From: Coniferiporia sulphurascens
Lineage: Eukaryota; Basidiomycota; Agaricomycetes; Hymenochaetales; Hymenochaetaceae
DNA: 64,000 nucleotides
Assembly: GCA_002794785.1 (NCBI GenBank)
Contig: NBBA01000029.1
Coordinates: 26,823-90,822 of the forward strand
Reading direction: 5' to 3'
How positions within the stretch are numbered: position 1 is the first letter of the stretch; each line of letters starts with the position of its first letter. Under the pieces are notes generated by a model. It worked only from the letters and a program-made list of their open reading frames with translations, made no database searches and was not told the DNA's origin. This document shows positions 11,388 through 20,586 of this stretch, one piece after another. The position numbers and the translations under genes are program-made.

Positions 11388-14300
11388 ATGACCTTTTCCC
11401 TGATGATGCACAAGTACAATATGATCAGCTTCGAAAATCCTATCGATCGACCACCTGGACTTGGGAGTAATCCAGAAGTAGAATGTCAAGGCCAGTCCGA
11501 GGATACCATTGACACTATGCAAGTATCAAGAGGGCAAGAACCATTTGTTGGAGATCGGAGCATGTTAGAAAGCACAAGGGTTCATGTTCTCTTTCTCATT
11601 TGCCACAGTTTATGCTTATGGTTGAAGGACAATGATGCTACACAGATCGAGATCAACCATGCGCCCATGGATACTCAGGTTACTGACAACACTGAAAATT
11701 TGGACGAGGGGCCATTGAGTGCTGCAGAAAGGGAAAAATCGGATGGTCCCTTTCAAACATCACATGTGAGTCCTCTATGCTGATTGAACTGAAGTGGGAA
11801 ACTTAATTTGTTGTACATGTTGGCGAACAGGAAGCATGTACTGGAGTTATTGCAAAGCTGGGTGCTCAGCCTGGGTTGCAGGTGAATAGTATATTTCATA
11901 CGATCTTTTTGCGTTTTCAATTATATCATTTAGGCGATCATACTGAGGAAGAAACCGAGGCTGAAGCCTGCATATGGACGGTTCAAGAAAAGCAATAATG
12001 ATGATTACTCTGCCAGTTTCATGAGCATGCTCCACTCTTCCGGCATGTACACAGGGAATACCAGTTCTATTTTTCAGGGAGTCCTCCCGAATGCTCCCAC
12101 TGCAGCAACGTTTTTGCAGGGAGTCTCCTTTATTCTCCCATTGCCGCAGTCCATCGTGCCCACTCCTCAAAAGCGACTCCAGCTGGTGCGAGTTCTTATG
12201 AGTGTCACCCAGTCTGTTTGCCCAGAAATGTCTTCTGAACTCAGACATGTCTCCCATCCACCAACTGCAGGGTCAAATATCTCTGGTGTGTCACTGGTAA
12301 CTGGAGATCACCCCCTTCTGGGATCGAAGCCCAACAGTACCTTGCAAATACCAGTGAATACCAAGGGAAAAGATGTCGAAAGACCATCATCTTATGAGTC
12401 GCTAAAGCAATGTGTGCTGGAAGAACAGCGCTTGGCGCAACAGAACGATGAGGGCCAAGGAGGAATAAACAGTAACAGCGATTGTACTGAGGGGGCCCAT
12501 GGCTGCAGCGATGTACATGTCGATGCTGTTGGTGTCCCCGACAGTAATGAAGGGGACAGGGTCAACGTCAATGGCAACGTTGATGATGGAGACTCGGGTG
12601 ACAATGGCATGGACTATAGCAAGTATGAGGAGTTCAATGGGTTTAATAGTGATTTCGACAGCACCTTCAAGGAACAGGCCAACATAAATGAAGTTGGTGA
12701 GAAAGGTTCAGTCAGCAGTGAAGGAGTAACACATGCGAAGCTCATGGATGATGAGTCCACTTTCTCAAGCGATGGTGAAGATGATGGATTTGATGAGGCT
12801 TGCCACAAACTCCTGAAGTCTTGGGAAGTGAAACTGGCGCAGGGTCAAGCAGTCGAGCCTTCGACATCAGAAGAAGATGAGGTTGATGATGAATACTGGA
12901 TGCAAGATGCTGCATCAGAAGATGGCATTAATGTGCATATGCGGCGTGCATCTGGGGTTATTGGACATGCATCTGAGTCTATAGTGTCAGGTAAGCAGTG
13001 ACATATTTATTTACTGTATATGTATATCCCTTGAGTAAAACTGAATATTGAATGTAGACAATTTGGAGGGGGAATCATCCGGCTCTTCCTCCCCTGCCGA
13101 GCGCCCTGAGAACAAGCTTCATGGCCCACTGCCCAAGTTTGTCAAGAAGGAAGTGAATGTGGTGAAGGAGCATTTCTTTGATGAGTTGGCTACCGTGGTG
13201 GCAAATGGCAAGGTCGACCCATGTCGAGTACGAGCATATCTTAAGCTTGATAATCTGAACCAGCGTACAGAGCTGCATTCAGGGAATGCATGGAATGCTT
13301 TTGGTACTTGGTTTGCATCAATAGGACAAAAGGCATTTCCTGAAGCTCATGAGTTGTCATCTTGTATGTTCAACACTCTTCGACTCAAGCCTTTAATAGA
13401 AACAAAGGCTGGATTTCAAAAGGCGTGAAGGCGTGAATACAACCATATTAAGGACAATATCCCCCTTGACAGACAGGATGACATAATGGCTCAGCATGCA
13501 GCGTTCAAAGAGCAATTCGAGTTCCAAGCAAAAACGAGCCATGCTGCCTTGGAGCAGGTGAAGAATTTACCTGTGATGTACAAAACCTACCAGGAGAAGC
13601 TTGATGCCCTAGTATGCTGGTTTCATCCTTTGCTGCTTTCTTTGAGTGCTCATGATGATCTTCATAGTGCATCGAAGGAGAGCATCTTGGACTTGATGTC
13701 ATGGGCATCGTCCACTGCAATCTCATCCATGACCAGGCACACATGGTCAATAGGACTTTTAGTTCCTCTGTTGCTATCATGCATGCAATGGACATGCATG
13801 GCATAATAATTCGGGACATATTGAAGATGTTTTTGTCTGTCCTTGGGTCCATATTTTTTTCTCCTTATTACAAAAATCGAATCTTATATCTGATATGTCT
13901 TTAGTACATCACACGCTGAAATGCGCCATGAGGAGGAAATTCTCGATGGGACGACCCCATGTAAGGGCAAGGTTATTCGAAAACTGGCCTTGCCAGCGAA
14001 TGTAGCAGGCAAGAAATCGAGGGACTATACCTGCCAACTCCATTGCTGCTATATCAAATCCCTGTTAGGCGTGTCTTCCATTGTTATCATTTCGTTCTCC
14101 TTGTCTGAATGTAACATATTTACCACAGTCGATATCCTACTTAAAAGAGGTGATCCATTGGTCAAGAATGGCTACAAAATGTTCAGGCTGCTGTAGAAGA
14201 GCTTCTTAGATTTTCTGTGGGAGAAGAAGCTCTGCCTCATCTGGCTGACTGAATATCCCTATCAAGCAAACATTGAGTGGTCGAGATGCTTCATGAAGGG

Positions 14301-15142
14301 AGTTTTCGCGCCTTACACAGCAGCTTTGTTGATGGCGGACAAGCAATGACTCGAAGGGTTGGACTCTCAGCCGCATCCTAACAATCGTTGCATGCCGTCT
14401 ATTGTTGACTGCACAATTGGTTCGTAGCTATTGGTTTGGAAACTTATATTCCGACTGCTGATGTCTTTGTCTAGTTTTCGACACTAATGATCTGTCATCA
14501 ATCAAAGATCAACCACTTGTTGTTACATGGTCCAGAAAGCATCTTTCCGTATTGCAAGACTCTGCAAAATTCAGACAAGCGCTTGCACAGGGGGGAGCCA
14601 CAGATGATGGTGAAATCATCCCAGGCTACCAGATAGACAGCCCACTCCCCAAGATGAACCTTTTCGAGGGCCTTGAGGATACAAAGCTACCTGCCTTTGA
14701 CCAACATCTATTATTTGTGGATACCCGACAGCATCATCATCAAGGTCTCCCATCCACTTGTCAAGAACTCCCTGCTTTGCACCAAGAGTCCGCAGTCCTG
14801 TGTCAAGAGTTTGCAGTTCCACACCAACAGTCCGTAGTCCCACACCAACAGCATGGCGACTCAGGTCAACAGCACATCACCCCGCACACACAGCCACTTC
14901 TCCCGAGCTGAATGTCTAAAGTGCCGTGGCAACACCTTTCAGCCCACCAACAACGGCTTAGCATCCCGCATCAGCAAGCTCCAGCATCACATCAGCAATC
15001 AATTGCTCTGCATGGGGTCTCTGAGTTGCCCCATTCAGATGCTGATTCACACAGTGAAGCCTCTGAGGCTGAGGTTACCCGCCAAAGTTTAAAAGCCATA
15101 CGCAGAGGTTCTTCGCAGCCACAGGACTATACAGCCGTATGA
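11388..15142 (+). pseudogene. KDZ-associated cargo gene 2: spliced acidic / NAWNAF protein
   Basis: Plus-strand gene with three introns that all keep the frame: 11766-11830 (GTGAGT..CAG), 11882-11933 (GTGAAT..TAG) and 12991-13057 (GTAAGC..TAG). Exons: from about 11388, 11831-11881, 11934-12990 and 13058 on. The N-terminal third is acidic with a basic patch (RKKPRLKPAYGRFKK). A conserved core follows: GPLPKFVKKEVNVVKEH, GNAWNAFGTWF, AFPEAHELSS, KFRQALAQGG; a Gln/His/Pro-rich tail ends at 15142. The frame is broken by a TGA at 13426-13428, a frameshift near 13698 and further stops after 14190. I recall comparable NAW.F proteins near KDZ transposases in mushrooms, function unknown. Exons after 13700 are approximate. 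The start is uncertain; ATGs at 11388-11406 are candidates. Confidence 0.6.
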
Positions 15143-15208
15143 CGTCAAGACACTAGCTGCGACCAAAATTACTTGTACCCAAGTCATACCACCACTGAAA
15201 GTACTATT

Positions 15209-15769
15209 TGTTAAGCTCAACGGTTACACGGTGATCGATGTCGGGGCTTCCTGATCGTCGGAACTGATGGTACAGCAACAGGGCTTCCTAGATGTCGTAA
15301 GTCGGGGATGATCGTCAATGGGGCTTCCTGATCGTCGATGTGTACGCGGTAGGCTTCTTAATGTGAGTTGGGTTATGACAAAGCGACTGAGGGCACGACG
15401 GCGCACAGTAGACTGGTGGTAGCAGATAATGGGCTTGTATGAACAAAGAGCACAAGCTTAGGGCTTGTGCTACTGAAGTTACATGCTTATATGCTACTCT
15501 ATGTGTTTGCTACTGTAGCGACTTGGTTAGGTGTGTTTACCAGACTATGGAAGGTCATGGAAACTCAAGGAAGTCCTTGGTAATACAAGTGCGGTGATCA
15601 GTAAGCAAAGCATGTCATGATGGTGCAATAAGGCGTCATCATGGCATCTTATGGTGCAAGGTGGAATAAGGATGAGTAAGGCAGAGAAATGGGGGAGTTG
15701 CGCTGACTGATGATGACAAAGAGGAAGTGAGTCAGCACAATAAGGGAAAAGTAAAGGAAAATTGTAACA
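15209..15769 (-). repeat. Solo LTR of the chromovirus family, inside the KDZ element
   Basis: 561-bp LTR on the minus strand (TGTTAAGCTC to TTGTAACA as read on plus) with perfect 5-bp duplications CTATT (15204-15208 and 15770-15774). It inserted just after the Gln-rich tail of cargo gene 2. It is slightly different from the 24153/33542/42269 subgroup of LTRs. Confidence 0.95.
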
Positions 15770-15921
15770 CTATTCTGTTTGATCATGGTCAGGCATGCCT
15801 TCCCTCTGTACGTCAAGAGGAATATAAGTCCTTGCCCTCCTTATGACATCATCAAGCTTCAAGTCAACTGGAACCTTGAAATCTGCTGCCAATAAATGAA
15901 GATGCTTGTCAGCCTCCGACC

Positions 15922-16272
15922 ATGCTTCATTTGCGCCACTCTACACAATACCGTGCTAGTGGTGTCGGTCCACTTATTCAAGGCCCCAATTTGCTGCCTG
16001 CTGTGGGGGTCCCCTCATTTCAAAATGACTATCCCCGCAAGAAGCATAAACTCATTGATACATCATTTGGCCCACATGAGCAGTCTATTTATTATCCCCC
16101 ACAGCCAGAGTTTGAACAGGGTTCTTCTTCTTGCCCAATCCAGCCTTCTCATCATCATGCATCAGGAAGTGCTGAGCCAGGTCACTGCAGCCGCATTACA
16201 TTGGATTATTTTGATGATGATCTGGAGGATATGTACACGATGGATGGGGGATCTGAGTACTACAAGGACTAA
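15922..16272 (+). pseudogene. Possible C-terminal exon of cargo gene 2
   Basis: 116-codon frame just beyond the solo LTR, ending DDDLEDMYTMDGGSEYYKD. The C terminus is acidic and Tyr-rich, and the middle has Pro, Gln and Ser with a basic RKKHK patch that could be a nuclear signal. It resembles no family I know. Its composition resembles the low-complexity tail at 14600-15142, so it may be the real end of the same protein, separated by the LTR. The overlapping frame at 15896-16279 is probably a shadow. Confidence 0.45.
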
Positions 16273-16494
16273 AAATTAGTTAATTACTTTCCTATTCTCC
16301 CTCTTCTCCTTTAATACACTCTCACGCCGCTTATTTCACTTTTAGACTTACAATTGTTGTGTGTTGCTAGAGGTTATAGAATTCATGCATTTGTCTGACA
16401 TCATTTTTGTGTTGAGCTATATAAAAATCAGCCTCTTTATCACATGAGTCAATTGATAAAAGGGCTACTCACTCTAGTACTAGTTTGGCTAGCT
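16273..16494. other. Non-coding stretch before the right repeat array
   Basis: AT-rich spacer after the stop at 16270-16272. It would hold the 3' end and poly(A) site of the plus-strand gene. I see no repeat or open frame in it. Confidence 0.4.
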
Positions 16495-16870
16495 GTGTGC
16501 GCACACAGTTTATAGACTTAAGAAATTGTGCATGTGTGCATGCTTGACTTGTGCCCACACAGCGCAGCTCTCTAAATCTCTGTGTGTGCACATCTGTGCC
16601 CACACTCTAACCGCATGGCCACACTGCGTGGCCACAATGTATGTGCACATGCAGTGTGTGTGCCCTAATATATGTGTACACACAGTGTGTGTGCCCCAAT
16701 ATATGCATATGCACACTGTGTGTGCCCTAGGTGTGTGCACAGAATCGGCCCAGCTGTGCACACACACAATGGGCTCAATTGCATGTGCACTCTGTGCATG
16801 CAACCGACTGTGTCCACAGGTGTGTGTGCACACAACTAGTGTGTGTAAATGATTGTGTGTGCACAGTACA
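16495..16870. repeat. Subterminal TGTGCACA/GTGGCCAC repeat array, right
   Basis: Counterpart of 1327-1660. GTGTGTGCACA, GTGGCCACA, TGTGTGTGCCC and ATATATGTGTACACAC-like words repeat irregularly, with three near-tandem units around 16650-16740 (CAGTGTGTGTGCCC followed by TAATATATG or similar). Open frames on both strands are compositional. It lies about 0.9-1.3 kb from the right terminus, mirroring the left array. Confidence 0.75.
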
Positions 16871-16889
16871 CTACTGTCTCGATGATACA

Positions 16890-17170
16890 GACAGTTGGTG
16901 TATGTGCATAGATGGTGCTTTCCTTTGATCCCAAAGACCTAATACATGGAATAGGAATGACCTTTTATTGTTGTTTGCTGATGGTTTAAGGTAAACCGCA
17001 ACTTTATTTATTTGTTGAGTCTGAGGAGCTTGAGAGTGAATATTATCTTTCTATTTGTCTGCTTTTTTTAGTAAATGGACTTGTGGGGGCTTCCACAACT
17101 CTATGTACAGGGCATGAAAAAAAGCGGTATCCACAATTCATCCACCATCATGTCCTCAGAGAGGACTTCC
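16890..17170 (+). pseudogene. Subterminal gene fragment, right copy (mirror of 923-1225)
   Basis: Plus-strand homologue of the left fragment: a GATGGTGCTTTCCTTTGA block, the donor-like GGTTTAAGGTAAAC, a GAGAGTGAATATTATCTTTC intron body, an acceptor TTTTTTTAG, then an exon that would read KWTCGGFHNSMYRA before a stop. It is more damaged than the left copy. With the arrays and the 300-bp tips it makes the inverted similarity at the ends extend beyond 1 kb. Confidence 0.6.
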
Positions 17171-17477
17171 ACTAAGTCCACTTGCTCAGTCACAGTTGGG
17201 GGAGGACCCACAATGCTGATCCAGATCAACCTGGCGATCTGTCAATCTTTGTGCTGGTATGCAATTCTTGAGGCTATGTGTTACCCTTCAGAGGTTGAAA
17301 CCACATGAAAAAAAGAGCACCTGATAAAGCCTTGCATGCCACAAGCATGAACATAGCCTTAAGGGCTCTCTCTTGTGCACAGAGAGGGAGGTGCCGAGGT
17401 CCAACAGGCCCTCATGCTGGCGAAGGGGAAACACTGGGGAAAAGCTTCATTCCTCTGGCACTGTGTTGCACCAAAAT

Positions 17478-17774
17478 GCCGCCCTTCATTGTCTTTTTAA
17501 AGCTACATTAAGCAGCTATAATTTACCATGTGCACACACAAAAAGGCCCCTGGTCAGTCTGTGACATTAATAAATCAGTTATTCTGTGTGTACACACAGT
17601 GTGTACACACACACAGCACACTTGACTCAATCTGGACTTTGAGGCAAAGCACAAGGGGTGCACACACAGCACTGTGCATACACACAATGTGGTGTGTGTC
17701 TCAGACTATTAGCACAAACTTACAACTGAGAAAGAACACACTAATAGTATCTGGATACATGGCAGCCTGAAGTG
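17478..17774 (-). repeat. Right terminal inverted repeat of the KDZ element
   Basis: Reverse complement of 514-814 with scattered differences. It ends at CAGCCTGAAGTG immediately before the 8-bp duplication. The inner 17171-17477 stretch is about 200 bp longer than the matching left spacer and holds no gene. Confidence 0.9.
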
Positions 17775-17782
17775 TTTCAAAG
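17775..17782. repeat. Target site duplication, right (TTTCAAAG)
   Basis: Exact copy of 506-513, followed directly by LINE sequence that continues the reading frame interrupted at 505. Confidence 0.92.
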
Positions 17783-18069
17783 GGCAGTAGCCTATTCCTG
17801 AGAGGCCTGGAGCCAACAAGTTGGATGTGTTGGTCAGTGCCCCTGTGAGCTCCGCAAGGAGTATGGGTGGGGCAGCTGGTTGAGGTGGTGGCAGCGGGGT
17901 GTCGGCTGCTGCCTGGGGTGGGGGGGGGGGATGAAGAAGGTTTCTTGAAAGAGCTCACCTTTCTCGTCATCCATCTGGGTGAAGGAGCCGTCTCGCCGTT
18001 TAAGCGAGGGGATGGGGGTGGGTTGGTTACTGAGGCCCCACTTGGCCCAGTTCCAGATATTGGAGGTGT
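17783..18069 (-). mobile_element. LINE-A, region upstream of reverse transcriptase
   Basis: Continuation of the copy at 1-505, minus strand: GIGYCPLKW at the KDZ junction, then a Pro-rich linker, DGSFTQMDDEKGELF, NPPPSP and NIWNWAKWGL. It ends where the plus-strand LINE-B was inserted; bases 18055-18069 are the target site. Confidence 0.88.
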
Positions 18070-18703
18070 GCTGGGCAGATGTAGCACCTTCTGACCATGG
18101 ATACGCAAGGTCTGGCCTCCCCACCTCCCACTTCCCACCCACCACACTGAGTGGGTGGATGAAAACCACCTCCCAGTTCTCCACCACTGGCTCAAACTAA
18201 CAGGGCACTTGAACTGCCTATCTGACCGTGCCTCAGCTGCCATCCACCTGTCCTTTGCAGCAATGGAACTGGAGGGACACCCAACCAATGAAGATATGGA
18301 CTTGGACCTCCAATGGGACTACATGAGTCATATGCTTGGACCCCGTACCCAGGACCCAGACCCGGCTCTCTTGGAGCTTTCAGGTGCGCTTCCTCCCTTT
18401 TCCTCTGCTTAGTGCCTGCCCTTCGGACTCCCCCACATATGTCCCAGCCGGCACTCTCACCCTCCCTTTCCAATTCTAAACTACCTCCTTTGCCTGCCCT
18501 CATCCGCTTGGTATCATTGTAGTGATATGTATTCCTCCCTCTGCCTTCTTCTGTACTAATAGGGGCCCTTCACACCTTGGCACCCTTTGGGGAGCAGGGC
18601 CCCCACCCAGTTTTGTGTGTTGCATGATGATGGGCGCCTCTGTTGTTATGTAGTTAGGGCCCCCCCTTTGGGGGGGCAGCTTGTAATTATGTAATACTGC
18701 AGG

Positions 18704-18735
<32 letters not shown>
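18070..18735 (+). mobile_element. LINE-B, 5'-truncated insertion with 15-bp target duplication
   Basis: Only the 3' part of a LINE: end of RNase H and C-terminal tail (DENHLPVLHHWLKLTGHL, MDLDLQWDYMSHML, LLELSG), 3' UTR, the GGGCCCCCCC hairpin and an AAT-repeat tail plus A-run. It is flanked by AGATATTGGAGGTGT at 18055-18069 and 18736-18750, a duplication of the kind made by target-primed reverse transcription. It lies opposite in orientation to the LINE-A it interrupts. Confidence 0.93.
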
Positions 18736-18736
<1 letters not shown>

Positions 18737-18750
18737 GATATTGGAGGTGT

Positions 18751-20586
18751 CCACTTCTGCTGCCTGGTCGGTGTAGAACTGCCACTTGGCTGTCCTAATG
18801 CCCCTTTTGAAGGTGTGTCATGCTGATGAACGCTGGAGGGGGGTGGTGGCTGTCGAGATAGCAGTCAGGAGAGTTTTGCAGTGGGGGGACCACCACAGGA
18901 CTTCCATTCTCGATGGTTTGGAGAGGCGGGTGAATGGCTGGAGGGTGGCGACCATAGAGTCAATGACCACCTTAGCTTTGATGTCCAGGGAGTGAGTGTC
19001 GAGCCCCAGGAGTCAGAAGGCTGCTTCGAGGAGGGGGAAGGCGATGTCAGTCCATTCCTCCTTGTCAGCTGGTAGTAGTTGATGTGTCTTTAGGACAGGA
19101 TGGGGGGCTGAAATGGAAGTGACCATCATAGGATGGTATGGTCTGACAAAGGTGAGGGGTTGGAGGTAGCCGAGTCTAAAATAGAGTCAGGGTTGACTGC
19201 AGGTGGGGCCTGGATCATGTCAATGGGGATCATGTCAATGGGGCACCAATGGTGATTGCCGTTGGGCCATGAGTCAGAGTCAGGAAGGTGGGCAGGCGCC
19301 AGACCATGCCCATGGAAAAAGTCATCAAGGGGTTGTGCCCCCAGGTCATCCCACTGTGGGACGGAGAATTTGGACCACATGTGGTGGCAATGGTTGAAGT
19401 CGTCCGCCACAAGTAGAGTAGTGGCTAGCACCAAGGGAAGTGAAAATAAAAAGGACTCACCTGGGTACTGGGGGGAGGCGTTCTCTCGGTCTGGGGGGTG
19501 CATGCCATAATAGTTGCACACCTGGAGAGTGAGTTGGGATTGTACCTCCACCATCAGTACATTGGTGCCATGTGATGCGGCTCTGAGAATCGACCAGGAG
19601 GTAGGGGGGAGGGCTCTGGATACATACGTGACTACCCGAGGATGGACCTCTGGTGGTAGGACAGGTACGTAGCCCGGGATGGTGGGGACGTTGAGGACCA
19701 GGGTGCCGGTTGAGTTGGTGAGTGACAGTTGTAGCCCTATTTGATACCAGGGAGGTTCCTGGATAAGAATTAGGTGTGGGGGGGAGGGGTCAGTTGTAAG
19801 GACTGGGATTAGGGAGTGTATCGCTGCAAGTGAGCAGGCAGCATTCCACTGTAAGATAGAGAGCATCTCTATCATATTTCCTCCATCTGGTTGTCAGTGG
19901 GGTCAGTGGTGAGGGCCTCTTCGATTTGGCGGTACCGCCTCTTTTTGGGGCAGGCCGGTAGGGTGGTGGGGTGGTCACCTTTGCAGTTGATGCATTGGCA
20001 GGGGTGGGGGCATGTGTCGCTTTCGGGCACTGTGTCGGTTGCGCAGTGGGCACATGATTTGCGGTGGTTGTGGGTCAGGTGGGCACCTGTGCAGTCTGCG
20101 CAGCAAGGTTGGGCTCGGCAGCCCTTGGTTCCATGACCGAGGCCCTGGCACCTCTCACATTGGGTGAGGGTGGGGCAGACTGGTGGGACCAAGAGATGGA
20201 GGGTGGATCCAAACATCCAGACACAGGGCCTCTTGAGGAGGCGCTTGCAGATGGAGCCGTCAGGGTTGACAAAGGAAAAGACCACTGGGCACCTGTCAAG
20301 TGTCAGCAGGTGGTCCTCAGTGGCAGTGAAGTGTAGGTTGACTACAAAGTCGAGGTTGTGGAGTGCCAGATTATGCCGGATTCCAGCCATGAGGGCCTTC
20401 TCGGTGATGGTGTGACCATTCTGGCTGAACAGGAAGTCCTTGCAGGGCACCATTGAGATGTGTAGGGCGGACCAGGGGTGGACTCTAGAGGGGGTTAGGG
20501 AGAAGGCAGTCGGGATGTTAATTCCTGCCGCAATGCACTCAGTGTGCATATGGGAGGCATAAGCCACAGAGTGACAATCAATGATC
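18751..20586 (-). mobile_element. LINE-A, endonuclease and ORF1 3' part
   Basis: Rest of the LINE-A copy on the minus strand: linker, endonuclease (19875 down to about 18800) and the C-terminal two thirds of ORF1 (to 20586). The endonuclease shows SILQWNAA, LIQEPPWYQIG, CNYYGMHPPDR, DFNHCHHMW and SDHTIL. The usual GDFN is DDFN here, and there is an 11-12 bp internal repeat (GGGG/ATCATGTCAAT) near 19220. It is cut at 20587 by the 3' end of LINE-C. ORF2 is not intact. Confidence 0.88.
19872..20586 (-). pseudogene. LINE-A ORF1, C-terminal two thirds with zinc knuckles
   Basis: RNA-binding ORF1 protein of the LINE, which packages the element RNA. Visible: PSRVHPWSALHISMVPCKD, FSQNGHTITEKALMA, CPVVFSFVNPDGSI, then three Cys/His knuckles beginning CERCQGLGHGTKGC, CCADCTGAHLTHNH and CINCKGDHP, and a basic tail PKKRRYRQIEEA. 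The N-terminal third is missing because LINE-C inserted at 20587. The stop overlaps the ORF2 start as ATGA (19872-19875). Open throughout the surviving part. Confidence 0.85.

Larger units (their letters stand above)
514..17774. mobile_element. Complete 17.3-kb KDZ-type DNA transposon
   Basis: The element starts CACTTCAGGCTGCCATG and ends with its reverse complement. The first and last 300 bp or so are imperfect inverted repeats, and an exact 8-bp target duplication flanks it. Inside are a KDZ transposase pseudogene (minus, about 1795-6302), a second conserved minus-strand gene (about 6950-9062) and a spliced plus-strand gene (from about 11388). Both subterminal zones hold mirrored repeat arrays. 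It interrupts the reverse transcriptase of LINE-A. Solo LTRs at 5326-5885 and 15209-15769 inserted later, so the original element was about 16.1 kb. KDZ elements (Kyakuja-Dileera-Zisupton) are known to be large and abundant in mushrooms. The transposase is broken, so this copy cannot move itself. Confidence 0.9.

Noticed and set aside
16510..16852. Similar overlapping frames in the right array
   Set aside because: Same compositional artefact as at 1299-1755.
514..17774. A TET/JBP dioxygenase gene inside the KDZ element, as reported for related mushroom elements
   Set aside because: I looked in both strands for the paired His-x-Asp and later His/Arg motifs in a suitable context and found none. 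Absence is provisional because introns and decay hide motifs.
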